Of a DNA stretch of 39,033 nt, positions 1 through 6,444 are shown one piece after another. Positions within the stretch are counted from its first letter, which is position 1, and each line of letters begins with the position of its first letter. Source of the stretch: Polynucleobacter sp. MWH-Jannik1A5 (lineage in GTDB: Bacteria > Pseudomonadota > Gammaproteobacteria > Burkholderiales > Burkholderiaceae); contig NZ_JACVPQ010000001.1 in assembly GCF_018881795.1 (NCBI RefSeq), positions 1,811,022 through 1,850,054 on the forward strand, read 5' to 3'. The notes under the pieces were generated by a model, which did no database searches, was not told the DNA's origin, and saw nothing but the letters and a program-made list of their open reading frames with translations. The position numbers and the translations under genes were made by a program.

Positions 1-209
1 ATGCCATTTCACAGTCTGAGCCAACAAAAGAGGCCTATGGCGCGGTATTTAAGCAAGTATTGGCCAAGCATCAACTCAAAATGCCGGCTCTAGCAATGCC
101 TGTCAGATACGCATTATTTGCCACAACACAAACCCCAGCCATTGATTCTGTCTTGGTGGTATTGGGCAAGAAAGAGGCTATACAAAGGCTCTCTAAGGTG
201 GTCCGCTAG
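1..209 (+). CDS. gltX: Glutamyl-tRNA synthetase, C-terminal end (partial)
   Basis: This is the 3' end of a gene that begins left of the window. The reading frame starts at base 3 and ends at the TAG at 207-209, leaving 68 residues. The visible part belongs to the anticodon-binding end of glutamyl-tRNA synthetase, which charges tRNA-Glu with glutamate in the cytoplasm. The recognisable stretch is KMPALAMPVRYALFATTQ followed by a TPAIDSVLVVLGKKEAIQRL segment. It matches the conserved GltX ending in which a Met-Pro-x-Arg-x-Ala core leads into a Ser/Thr-Pro-Ala-hydrophobic-Asp helix. A tRNA-Glu gene lies about 180 bases downstream, which fits the identification. The catalytic half is outside the window and cannot be checked. 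Confidence 0.88.
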   Translation, partial: AISQSEPTKEAYGAVFKQVLAKHQLKMPALAMPVRYALFATTQTPAIDSVLVVLGKKEAIQRLSKVVR

Positions 210-214
210 GGAAT

Positions 215-244
215 TTGCGCACCTGCACAAAAATAGGATAAAAT
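215..244 (+). promoter_or_regulatory. Possible promoter of the tRNA-Ala-Glu-Asp cluster
   Basis: A TTGCGC box at 215-220 and a TAAAAT box at 239-244 are separated by 18 bases, about 44 bases before the tRNA-Ala 5' end. The -10 box is fair and the -35 box is partial, so this is only a plausible sigma-70 promoter. The cluster could also be read through from gltX, because no terminator is visible between them. Confidence 0.3.
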
Positions 245-287
245 CTTGGATTGTTTTGAATGTCTTGTAGTTTTATCGCGAGATTTC

Positions 288-363
<76 letters not shown>

Positions 364-392
364 AGCATTTAAAATAGTTTGTTGTAGTCCAG

Positions 393-468
393 GTCCCCAT
401 CGTCTAGAGGCCTAGGACATCACCCTTTCACGGTGAGTACGGGGGTTCGAATCCCCCTGGGGACGCCA
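393..468 (+). tRNA. tRNA-Glu (anticodon TTC)
   Basis: A 76-base cloverleaf with encoded CCA. The acceptor stem GTCCCCA pairs with TGGGGAC, the anticodon loop CTTTCAC carries TTC between TCACC and GGTGA, and the T arm is GGGGG-TTCGAAT-CCCCC. It is the substrate of the glutamyl-tRNA synthetase whose gene ends at 209, and also supplies glutamyl-tRNA for tetrapyrrole synthesis in this type of bacterium. Confidence 0.97.
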
Positions 469-520
469 GATTCTTCTGGTAGCAGTAAAGAGGTATGATG
501 TTGCGTTACTCGATGTATTT

Positions 521-597
521 GGAGCGGTAGTTCAGTTGGTTAGAATATCGGCCTGTCACGCCGAGGGTCGCGGGTTCGAGTCCCGTCCGTTCCGCCA
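521..597 (+). tRNA. tRNA-Asp (anticodon GTC)
   Basis: A 77-base cloverleaf with encoded CCA. The acceptor stem GGAGCGG pairs with CCGTTCC, the anticodon loop CTGTCAC carries GTC between TCGGC and GCCGA, and the T arm is GCGGG-TTCGAGT-CCCGT. It is the last tRNA of the cluster and is followed by an intrinsic terminator. Confidence 0.97.
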
Positions 598-650
598 AGA
601 CAACAGGTGTCACAAGGGTTTGTGACAATTAATCTCCCTTGTTACCAAAA

Positions 651-676
651 AGCCATCCTGCGGGGTGGCTTTTTTT
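651..676 (+). terminator. Intrinsic terminator of the tRNA cluster
   Basis: An 8-bp stem (651-658 with 663-670, one G-U pair, loop TGCG) is followed by a run of T to about 676. Upstream, at 609-626, there is a second perfect 7-bp stem without a T run (GTCACAA / TTGTGAC), which may be part of the 3' processing signal. Confidence 0.85.
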
Positions 677-763
677 ATCCTTACTAATTTTGTTCTATAG
701 ATTTTTTTAATGAGGTTCCCATCGTTTCAGGATTGATTCACTAAAGATACAAAGCCGAGCAAA

Positions 764-769
764 TATAAT
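764..769 (+). promoter_or_regulatory. Consensus -10 box before the small lipoprotein gene
   Basis: A perfect TATAAT would place the transcript start near 777 and give a leader of about 45 bases to the ATG at 822. No good -35 element is seen at the right distance. The box overlaps an in-frame ATG at 768, which argues that 768 is not the translation start. Confidence 0.35.
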
Positions 770-821
770 GAATCAAGCAAGAATTACTCTCAAATTCACT
801 TTTCTCTCAATAGGATCATTT

Positions 822-1226
822 ATGAAAACCAAATTATTAGGTCTCGTTGCAGCAGTGGCATTAGTCGCTTGCGCCGCTCCTGTGACCCAACAAGAAATTA
901 CGCAAGCCAAATTCCCGCCTCAACCTAATCAGGCAGCAGTAGATAAAGAAGTGAATACTTATCTTAAGTCTGCCGTGAATAACCCGGATATGGCAAAAAA
1001 AGAATGTTCGCCTCCACGTAAGGCCTGGGCAAGAGCGCTGGCTTTTGAGACTCCAAAGTTTGGTTGGATGGTGGTCTGTGATGTCAACGGAAAGGAACGG
1101 TCAGGTGGCGATGGCCCAATGAAGACCTATATGTTCTTGTTCACCACTAATGGTAACTTCGCCTATGACTCATCCTCTTTCGGGAACATCAACAATAATG
1201 TCCAATTTTTGGATCTGATCAAGTAA
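822..1226 (+). CDS. Small predicted lipoprotein, function unknown
   Basis: A 134-residue protein with a lipoprotein signal peptide: MKTKLL, then a hydrophobic stretch ending in the lipobox LVAC with the lipid-anchored cysteine at residue 17. The mature part has two further cysteines about 38 residues apart (KKECSP and MVVCDV) that could form a disulfide, and no domain I can name. The start at 822 is preferred over an in-frame ATG at 768 because AGGA lies 6 bases before it and the signal peptide begins there. A -10 box overlaps the upstream ATG. The gene stands alone between the tRNA terminator and a shared terminator. Export and lipidation are well supported; the role is not known. Confidence 0.82.
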   Translation: MKTKLLGLVAAVALVACAAPVTQQEITQAKFPPQPNQAAVDKEVNTYLKSAVNNPDMAKKECSPPRKAWARALAFETPKFGWMVVCDVNGKERSGGDGPMKTYMFLFTTNGNFAYDSSSFGNINNNVQFLDLIK

Positions 1227-1242
1227 ATTAGTATTGCTAAAT

Positions 1243-1270
1243 AAAAAGCCACCCGCAGGTGGCTTTTTAT
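1243..1270. terminator. Bidirectional terminator between convergent genes
   Basis: A perfect 11-bp stem (1243-1253 with 1258-1268, loop CGCA) has A-rich and T-rich flanks, so it works in both directions. It serves the lipoprotein gene on the plus strand and the two-repeat periplasmic protein on the minus strand. Its stem core AAAAAGCCA.CC closely resembles the tRNA-cluster terminator at 651. Confidence 0.88.
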
Positions 1271-1315
1271 TTAATGACTAACTAGCTCTACATATCGCAG
1301 AGTTAGTTGAAAAGA

Positions 1316-1915
1316 TTACTTCTTAGGAGTGGTAATAGAGGCTGCCATTGCATCAAAGTAAATGACTTTTACCTGCTCACCGACTTTAACGTCAGCCAAA
1401 AGGGCAGGGTTCTTTACAGTAACAGTGGTGATTTTGCCGCTGGGGCCCTTAACGGAAACCAATTTCTTCTCACGATTTACCTCAACAATATCGGCAATGA
1501 TGGTTGTCTGATTGGTGATTGTTTCAGAAGGCTTTTCATTTGCCTTTGATTTTGTCACTGTATTGGTTTCTACTTTTGTACGAACGCCATCACTCTTGGT
1601 TTTAATCAACTCAATAGCTACAGCCAATTCATAGTTAACGTTAACGCGATCACCTTTTTTGATTTGGTCAAAGTTCTTAATATCTGGACCAGCCACAAAT
1701 TTAGATTCGCCTTCTTTGTTTTTAAATGTAATCGTGCGGGTTTTTTTATCGACCTTAACGACTTCACCTTCATAGAGCTGATAGACATTGTCAGTAACAG
1801 CTGCATCGATTACAACTGGCTTAGCGGCACCAGCTGTGGAGGATGTTTGGGCATTAACCGCCGTCGTACCTGCGAAAAGCACAGCAAGCATCATAGCAAT
1901 CGGGGCAAATTTCAT
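1316..1915 (-). CDS. Periplasmic protein with two tandem small beta-barrel-like repeats
   Basis: A 199-residue exported protein of unknown function. A signal peptide occupies residues 1-22 and probably ends at VNA-Q. After a short linker come two copies of a 54-residue unit, at about 50-103 and 141-194. Each has the pattern V-x-V-[DN]-x-x-x-[KR]-x-[IL]-[TV]-[FV]-K, a middle strand, then K-x-G-[DE]-x-V-[NK]-V-x-Y. They are joined by a Thr/Lys/Glu-rich linker. The strand pattern and the K-x-G-[DE]-x-V turn recall the small barrels of DUF5666-type exported proteins, but this is a resemblance only. AAGGA lies about 6 bases before the ATG. The gene is divergent from hyi and ends on the shared terminator at 1243. 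It could bind a ligand in the periplasm; nothing shows which. Confidence 0.8.
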   Translation of the reverse strand: MKFAPIAMMLAVLFAGTTAVNAQTSSTAGAAKPVVIDAAVTDNVYQLYEGEVVKVDKKTRTITFKNKEGESKFVAGPDIKNFDQIKKGDRVNVNYELAVAIELIKTKSDGVRTKVETNTVTKSKANEKPSETITNQTTIIADIVEVNREKKLVSVKGPSGKITTVTVKNPALLADVKVGEQVKVIYFDAMAASITTPKK

Positions 1916-2008
1916 ATTAGTTTTCCTTATTTAAATAACTACTAAATTCAATCTTAGCCTATTTTGAAGGTCAATTAGACCTATTAAGAGGTATAGGCCC
2001 CTGTAAGA

Positions 2009-2021
2009 CCGAGCTGCTCGG
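2009..2021. repeat. GC-rich palindrome in the spacer before hyi
   Basis: A perfect inverted repeat, CCGAGC-T-GCTCGG, lies in an otherwise A+T-rich 154-base spacer between the divergent genes. A weaker inverted repeat, CCTAT...ATAGG, is at 1980-1997. Neither has a T run long enough to be a convincing terminator. They could be operator half-sites or an RNA hairpin in the hyi leader. Confidence 0.4.
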
Positions 2022-2057
2022 GGTTTGTTAAGATCAACCAATACATTGATTCACTTT

Positions 2058-2063
2058 AAAGGA
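2058..2063 (+). promoter_or_regulatory. Ribosome binding site that fixes the hyi start
   Basis: AAAGGA sits 6 bases before the ATG at 2070. The longer frame from TTG at 2025 has no such site and adds 15 residues absent from the family, so 2070 is the start. Confidence 0.7.
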
Positions 2064-2069
2064 TGTGAA

Positions 2070-2852
2070 ATGCCCCAGTTTGCAGCAAATCTCACCATGC
2101 TATTTAATGAGCATCCCTTTATGGATCGCTTTGAAATAGCAGCAGAATCTGGATTCAAGGCCGTTGAATTTCTTTTCCCCTACGCCTATAAGGCAAGTGA
2201 AATCCGTCAAAAACTTGATCAAAATAACTTGCGCCTGGTGCTTCACAATTTGCCTGCTGGAGATTGGGATGAGGGGGAGCGAGGGATTGCCTGTCTTCCA
2301 GATCGCATGGATGAATTTAAAGCAAGTGTTGCCAAAGCAATTGAATACGCAAAAGTGCTAGGGGTGAGTCAACTCAATTGCTTAGCAGGAAAAGCACCCA
2401 CTGGATTGAGTCAAGAGCTGTTGCGAGCAACATTGATTGCAAACTTACGATATGCGGCAGTTGAGCTCAAAAAGGTCAATATTAAATTACTGATTGAGCC
2501 AATCAATACATTTGATATCCCCGGATTTTATTTATCAAAGACCCAGCAAGCTTTAGATATTCTGAATGAAGTTGGCGCTGATAATGTGTATATTCAATAC
2601 GATATTTATCATGCCCAACGCATGGAGGGTGAGCTCTCTAAAACATTAGAGGAAAATATCTCTAGGATTGCCCACATTCAATTGGCTGATAATCCGGGTC
2701 GACATGAGCCCGGTACTGGAGAAATTAATTACGCATATCTTTTTAAACTGATAGATCGGATAGGCTACCAAGGCTGGATTGGCTGTGAATACAAGCCGGC
2801 TACCCAAACCCAATCAGGGTTGGATTGGATCAAATCACTCAATAGACTTTAG
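2070..2852 (+). CDS. hyi: Hydroxypyruvate isomerase family protein
   Basis: A 260-residue TIM-barrel sugar isomerase, the normal length for this family. Hydroxypyruvate isomerase interconverts hydroxypyruvate and tartronate semialdehyde in glyoxylate use; related OtnI proteins act on 2-oxo-tetronates. Visible family signatures are GDWDEGERGIACLPDR (about 64-79), LIEPINTFDIPGFY (141-154), QYDIYHAQRMEG (177-188) and QLADNPGRHEPGTGEINY (204-221). E143 and E240 are in the positions of the usual metal-binding and catalytic glutamates. The usual partners (glyoxylate carboligase, tartronate semialdehyde reductase) are not in this window, so Hyi versus OtnI substrate cannot be settled from context. 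The next gene starts 9 bases downstream, so the two are probably cotranscribed. Confidence 0.85.
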   Translation: MPQFAANLTMLFNEHPFMDRFEIAAESGFKAVEFLFPYAYKASEIRQKLDQNNLRLVLHNLPAGDWDEGERGIACLPDRMDEFKASVAKAIEYAKVLGVSQLNCLAGKAPTGLSQELLRATLIANLRYAAVELKKVNIKLLIEPINTFDIPGFYLSKTQQALDILNEVGADNVYIQYDIYHAQRMEGELSKTLEENISRIAHIQLADNPGRHEPGTGEINYAYLFKLIDRIGYQGWIGCEYKPATQTQSGLDWIKSLNRL

Positions 2853-2861
2853 GATTTTCAT

Positions 2862-3449
2862 ATGCCTTCAACATTGCTTGTATATCTTCATGGCTTTCGA
2901 TCATCGCCTCGATCTAGTAAGGCTGTTATTACAGGTGAGGCAATTCAGGCTTTAGCAACACCAGAAAATCCCATTGAGTGGTTTTGCCCACAGCTTTTAG
3001 CATCTCCTAAGGCGAGTATGGATCTAGTAGAAAAACATATCCATGACTCAAAACATGATCGTTTGGTGGTTGTCGGATCCTCATTAGGCGGCTTCTACGC
3101 CAATTATCTTGCCGAGAAGTATGGCTGCAAAGCGGTAGCCTTAAATCCTGCCGTAAGAGCCCCAAGAGAGCTAGCTCCTCATGTTGGCATGTTGACTTCC
3201 TATGACTCAGATGAGCCGTTTGATTTTCGTCCAGAATATATCGATGAACTAAATGCGCTTCAAGTGGAGTCAATAACCAAGCCCTCTCGTTATTTTTTAA
3301 TGGCTGCAAAAGGCGATGAATTGTTAGATTGGCGTGAGATGGTGGAGTTTTACAAAGGTGCAGAGCAACTAGTGCTAGAAGGCAGCGACCATGGCATTGC
3401 TGAGTATCCAGAGCACTTACCTAAGGTAATACAGTTCATCTCACAGTAG
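2862..3449 (+). CDS. yqiA: YqiA-like alpha/beta-hydrolase (esterase)
   Basis: A 195-residue compact alpha/beta-hydrolase of the YqiA/UPF0227 family, whose E. coli member has esterase activity on short acyl esters. The YLHGF oxyanion strand is at residues 8-12, the nucleophile elbow G-S-S-L-G-G at 72-77 with Ser74, then Asp152 in KGDELLDW and His177 in GSDHGI, completing the catalytic triad. ALNPAVRAP (about 93-101) is also a family hallmark. AGGA lies 7 bases before the ATG and overlaps the hyi stop region, which fits an operon. The native substrate is not known. There is no signal peptide, so it acts in the cytoplasm. Confidence 0.87.
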   Translation: MPSTLLVYLHGFRSSPRSSKAVITGEAIQALATPENPIEWFCPQLLASPKASMDLVEKHIHDSKHDRLVVVGSSLGGFYANYLAEKYGCKAVALNPAVRAPRELAPHVGMLTSYDSDEPFDFRPEYIDELNALQVESITKPSRYFLMAAKGDELLDWREMVEFYKGAEQLVLEGSDHGIAEYPEHLPKVIQFISQ

Positions 3450-3520
3450 GGTCAATTGATTGCCGACATCTTCTTCTGTAAGATGATCCAAACGACTTTT
3501 ATCTGCATGATGAAGCCTAG

Positions 3521-3527
3521 AAAGGAG
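3521..3527 (+). promoter_or_regulatory. Strong ribosome binding site selecting a GTG start
   Basis: AAAGGAG lies 5 bases before the GTG at 3533 and supports that codon as the start of the HNH gene. A small hairpin without a T run (CATCTT / AAGATG) is found just upstream at about 3468-3486. Confidence 0.7.
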
Positions 3528-3532
3528 AGTTT

Positions 3533-4102
3533 GTGCTGAGCATCTTGAAATTAGACGCAGGTGGAATTCCCCAGGGTTGGGTTAATCCAGAAGAAGCTAC
3601 AAAGCAATATGCTGATAGCAGCGTCATATGGACTCTAGGTGATCCTATACTCAAAATGCGTGGTGGCATTTCTCGTGCTACCGGCAGGCAATCTGTTATT
3701 GAGCTTCACTCCATCATTGCAGTAAAGGGTAGCGCCAAAATCAATCTTTTTGATGTTGTGCCCGTCATCACGAAGCACAAGCTTTATAAACGCGATAGAG
3801 GTTTATGCGCCTATTGTGGCGATGCAATTCATGAAAATCACGCAGAGGCAGAACACATCATCCCTAACAGTCGCGGCGGTCAATATAGTTGGATGAATTT
3901 AGTGATCTCTTGTAGACCCTGCAATCAACGCAAAGGCAACCGTACACCTGAGCAAGCTGGTATGGGTTTGTTATACACGCCTTATTTACCAAGCCTTTAT
4001 GAGGACATGATTCTTAAAGGACGTAATATTTTGTCAGACCAGATGGATTTCTTGGCCGCCAATCTTCCCAAAAATAGCCGCCTTTTGGAGGGTTTGTCCT
4101 GA
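3533..4102 (+). CDS. HNH endonuclease family protein
   Basis: A 189-residue protein with a complete HNH nuclease core. Cys92-x-x-Cys95 (LCAYCG) and Cys127-x-x-Cys130 (SCRPCN) form the zinc-binding knuckles. Between them lie E107-H108 (AEHIIPNSRGG) and N122 (WMNLV), with N131 and K134 following. HNH domains bind a metal and cut nucleic acid. This stand-alone form, with a roughly 80-residue N-terminal extension, is widespread in bacterial chromosomes and is not necessarily part of a defence or mobile system. No homing-endonuclease, restriction or phage neighbour is present. The GTG start is set by a strong ribosome binding site. Biological role unknown; nuclease activity is inferred from the motif. 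Confidence 0.83.
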   Translation: MLSILKLDAGGIPQGWVNPEEATKQYADSSVIWTLGDPILKMRGGISRATGRQSVIELHSIIAVKGSAKINLFDVVPVITKHKLYKRDRGLCAYCGDAIHENHAEAEHIIPNSRGGQYSWMNLVISCRPCNQRKGNRTPEQAGMGLLYTPYLPSLYEDMILKGRNILSDQMDFLAANLPKNSRLLEGLS

Positions 4103-4143
4103 ATGTAAAGACAGGGTGGGGTAGTTATTTTGGTTGCCCCAAG

Positions 4144-5106
4144 TTGAAATCGCTGCGAATAATTTTTGCTGCTTTGCTACTTTCAGTGGTTGGGCATCTC
4201 CTATTATTTTTTGGCCTTCCTTTTTTTTCATTTAATGAGCTGCCACCAATTGCTGAAGATCTCATCATCAGGACTGAGTTAAAAGCGGAAACGCCTAAGA
4301 AAATCCAGATGACTAAGTCCGCTAAAAAGGTAGCTGACAAACAGACCTCATCATCAAATGCGCAGACAGGGGTCAAGTCTGACGGGGTTGGAGCAAACGG
4401 CGCTATAGGAGATCAATCTGGGGCGGCATTCAAATTACCGGAATCTGGGATTATTTATTACGATGCTTATGTCGATGGCCAGCAGTATCAAACCGGAGAA
4501 ATTGACTGGATTGTCGACGGCAATAACTATCGTCTCTATATCAATATTCCCTATGCTTTTGTTGGCCCTTTTGTATTTGAATCACGCGGCTCGGTAGACG
4601 CCTATGGGATTGCTCCCAGCATTTATTGGTCGCAACGCGGAACAAGAACACCGCGCTACTCTCGATTTGATCGAAATGAAAAAGGGGAAGGGCAGATGTT
4701 CTTTTCTGAAAAACCTGAATACACGCCAACAATATTACCTGGCACTCAAGATCGCTTTAGTCTAATTTTCCAGCTAGCTTCGCTGTTAAATGGCAATAGC
4801 AAAATGGATGAGGCTGGCACGATACGCAGCATTCCGGTGGTTGACTACAACACCCTGGAGATGTGGAACTTTAAAAGCTATGGAGAAAATGTCTCTGAAG
4901 ACATTCCAAGCATGGGTAAAACGATCAATCGTCACTATGCCTTGATGCAGCTTGAGAGTAGCCCTTACAAGCGTCAAGTTGATATTTGGCTTGCGAAGGA
5001 CTTGGATTGGCTGCCTGGACGCATACGCTCCCTAGAGTCAAATGGTAGGGTGCTTGAACTTGTTTTCAAGCAAAAGAACCCTGTGCCCAAAACAATTCAG
5101 CCCTGA
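4144..5106 (+). CDS. DUF3108 domain protein with N-terminal membrane anchor
   Basis: A 320-residue protein starting with a hydrophobic segment (residues about 4-28, rich in Leu, Phe and Val), followed by a Lys/Ser/Ala-rich linker to about residue 95. Next comes a beta-rich domain with GIIYYDAYVDGQQYQTGEI near its start and a later IWLAKDLDWLPGRIR segment. These fit the DUF3108 family of periplasmic or envelope proteins of unknown function, common in Betaproteobacteria. The only start that keeps the anchor is a TTG at 4144; no clear ribosome binding site lies before it, so the exact start is uncertain. The gene begins 41 bases after the HNH gene and ends two bases from the convergent potassium channel gene. 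The single anchor with most of the protein outside suggests an inner-membrane, periplasm-facing location. Confidence 0.75.
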   Translation: MKSLRIIFAALLLSVVGHLLLFFGLPFFSFNELPPIAEDLIIRTELKAETPKKIQMTKSAKKVADKQTSSSNAQTGVKSDGVGANGAIGDQSGAAFKLPESGIIYYDAYVDGQQYQTGEIDWIVDGNNYRLYINIPYAFVGPFVFESRGSVDAYGIAPSIYWSQRGTRTPRYSRFDRNEKGEGQMFFSEKPEYTPTILPGTQDRFSLIFQLASLLNGNSKMDEAGTIRSIPVVDYNTLEMWNFKSYGENVSEDIPSMGKTINRHYALMQLESSPYKRQVDIWLAKDLDWLPGRIRSLESNGRVLELVFKQKNPVPKTIQP

Positions 5107-5108
5107 AA

Positions 5109-5666
5109 CTAGAACCCTGATCCAGATTTTGGATTTTGATTAGACCGTCCTAGTAATGCACCCATCATGGAATATAAAGCAGCCCCAGACATGGAGACTG
5201 CAAAAATTCCTGAAAAAGAAATGATGATCGGCAGGATTCTCCAGTGCTCAGAAAGCGTGTAATCACCATATCCAACGGTTGTATACATTTCACCAGCAAA
5301 GTAAAAAGTCTGAGGATTAGTGGCAAATACCTTGAGCGCCACACAGATATATGCCCAGGCAATAATTTCGATGAAGTGGCTCGCAATAATCAAAAGAATA
5401 GCCACGAAGTATGAAAGAAAGTTTGCGCCGTAAATTTTCTTGTTTTCTAACTTGTGATCAATCCAGTGAAATGCTCCTGCGATCATCAGAACGGCAACAC
5501 CATGCAGCGTTAACATTAAACATGCTAGTAACAGCACAACCCAGATCTGACTATTGCCCATATCAGTATTGATCTCTGAAAAAAGAGTGGTGAAGCTGGG
5601 CAGATCGGCATTCTGGAAAAGATCCAAAACAGGGAGTTTATGGTCGTGAAAGAAGTTAATTGCCAT
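5109..5666 (-). CDS. Small two-pore-helix-type potassium channel (ion channel family)
   Basis: A 185-residue membrane protein carrying the potassium selectivity filter TVGYGD at residues 130-135. Hydrophobic segments are at about 41-66, 80-112 and 144-170. The filter lies between the last two, giving the outer helix, pore loop and inner helix of a minimal potassium channel plus one extra N-terminal helix. There is no RCK/TrkA regulatory domain and no voltage-sensor array, so gating is not predictable. It would let potassium move across the inner membrane, as part of a tetramer by family rule. The gene has its own 70-base upstream region containing a -10-like TATAAT (minus strand, 5722-5717) and a Fur-like palindrome. 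It ends two bases from the convergent DUF3108 gene. Confidence 0.82.
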   Translation of the reverse strand: MAINFFHDHKLPVLDLFQNADLPSFTTLFSEINTDMGNSQIWVVLLLACLMLTLHGVAVLMIAGAFHWIDHKLENKKIYGANFLSYFVAILLIIASHFIEIIAWAYICVALKVFATNPQTFYFAGEMYTTVGYGDYTLSEHWRILPIIISFSGIFAVSMSGAALYSMMGALLGRSNQNPKSGSGF

Positions 5667-5710
5667 TAGGGGTCTGTAGCGAATATTACAAAAATATCTT
5701 ATTTGACATA

Positions 5711-5721
5711 ATAATGATTAT
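5711..5721. promoter_or_regulatory. Fur-box-like palindrome over a possible channel promoter
   Basis: ATAAT-G-ATTAT is a perfect 5-1-5 palindrome. Against the 7-1-7 Fur core TGATAAT-n-ATTATCA it matches 11 of 14 positions. It overlaps TATAAT on the minus strand (5722-5717), the best -10 candidate for the channel gene. A+T-rich spacers make such matches by chance, so confidence is low. Confidence 0.25.
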
Positions 5722-5736
5722 ACGCAGATATGTATA

Positions 5737-6444
5737 TTATGGCTTAGGCTGCATAAGAGCCTTTGGATACACATAAGGCTGCTTATAAAGCTTTAACCAA
5801 CGTGAACTTAGGCCTTCTGCAATCCATGGCTTCTCGTAGATAACGGCAATATCAATTGCAGTAAAGCCTTGAGAATTCTTTAATCTCAAATCTGCACCCT
5901 TAGACAAAAGCAAGTTAATTAGATCTTCATTGCCGGCTTGAACTGCCATCATCAATGGCGTGTTATCACCAACACTTAATGCATCAATTGTGGCTCCTTT
6001 GGAAATGAGATATTTGGCTACATCTAATTGACCTCTGGCGCAGGCGTAATGCAACGGCGTCCAGCCAATATGGTTTATTTGTGCATTTCTTTGCTCAACC
6101 AAGGCCTTTACCACGGGCAGATTGCCATCAATAGAAGCAATCATTAAGGGCGTCTCACCAAACTTATTGGAGAGATCAACGTCAGTAGATTTATTGGCCA
6201 GCAACAGGGTAATCACATCATCAGATTTGTCTCTAATCGCTATATTTAGCATAGGGTCGCCCTTAGAGTCGGTTGTATTGGGGCTGACACCTTTAGCAAG
6301 CAGGCTTTTCACTGTTGCCACATCATTAAACTTAGCTGCCTTAGTAAAGTCTAGAATTTGTGTCTCTGTTTGGGCAAAAGATGATGTACAAATAGCTGCA
6401 GAAATGGTCATAAAAGCAGCAATTAATTTAAACTTAAATCTCAT
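5737..6444 (-). CDS. Exported ankyrin-repeat protein
   Basis: A 235-residue protein with a signal peptide (residues 1-25, ending near SFA-Q) and about five ankyrin repeats filling residues 30-210. Typical repeat cores are visible: GDPMLNIAIRDKSDDVITLL, GETPLMIASIDGNLPVVKAL, GWTPLHYACARGQLDVAKYL and DNTPLMMAVQAGNEDLINLL. Ankyrin repeats bind other proteins; the periplasmic location suggests an envelope partner, but nothing identifies it. The start codon overlaps the tatD stop by four bases (ATGA), so it is translationally coupled as the last gene of the mltG-tmk-holB-tatD operon. Ankyrin proteins at this position are common in related bacteria. Confidence 0.87.
   Translation of the reverse strand: MRFKFKLIAAFMTISAAICTSSFAQTETQILDFTKAAKFNDVATVKSLLAKGVSPNTTDSKGDPMLNIAIRDKSDDVITLLLANKSTDVDLSNKFGETPLMIASIDGNLPVVKALVEQRNAQINHIGWTPLHYACARGQLDVAKYLISKGATIDALSVGDNTPLMMAVQAGNEDLINLLLSKGADLRLKNSQGFTAIDIAVIYEKPWIAEGLSSRWLKLYKQPYVYPKALMQPKP

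Noticed and set aside
768..821. Upstream ATG extending the small lipoprotein by 18 residues
   Set aside because: The ATG overlaps a consensus -10 box, has no ribosome site, and would put extra sequence before the lipoprotein signal peptide.
2025..2069. TTG start extending hydroxypyruvate isomerase
   Set aside because: No ribosome site; the added residues are not seen in the family, while AAAGGA precedes the ATG at 2070.
3533..4102. HNH gene as part of a restriction, toxin or homing system
   Set aside because: Neighbours are metabolic and envelope genes; no methylase, immunity gene or intron is present.
5703..5740. Plus-strand promoter (TTGACA) running into the ankyrin gene as an antisense start
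   Set aside because: TTGACA is perfect but no acceptable -10 box is found 16-18 bases downstream.
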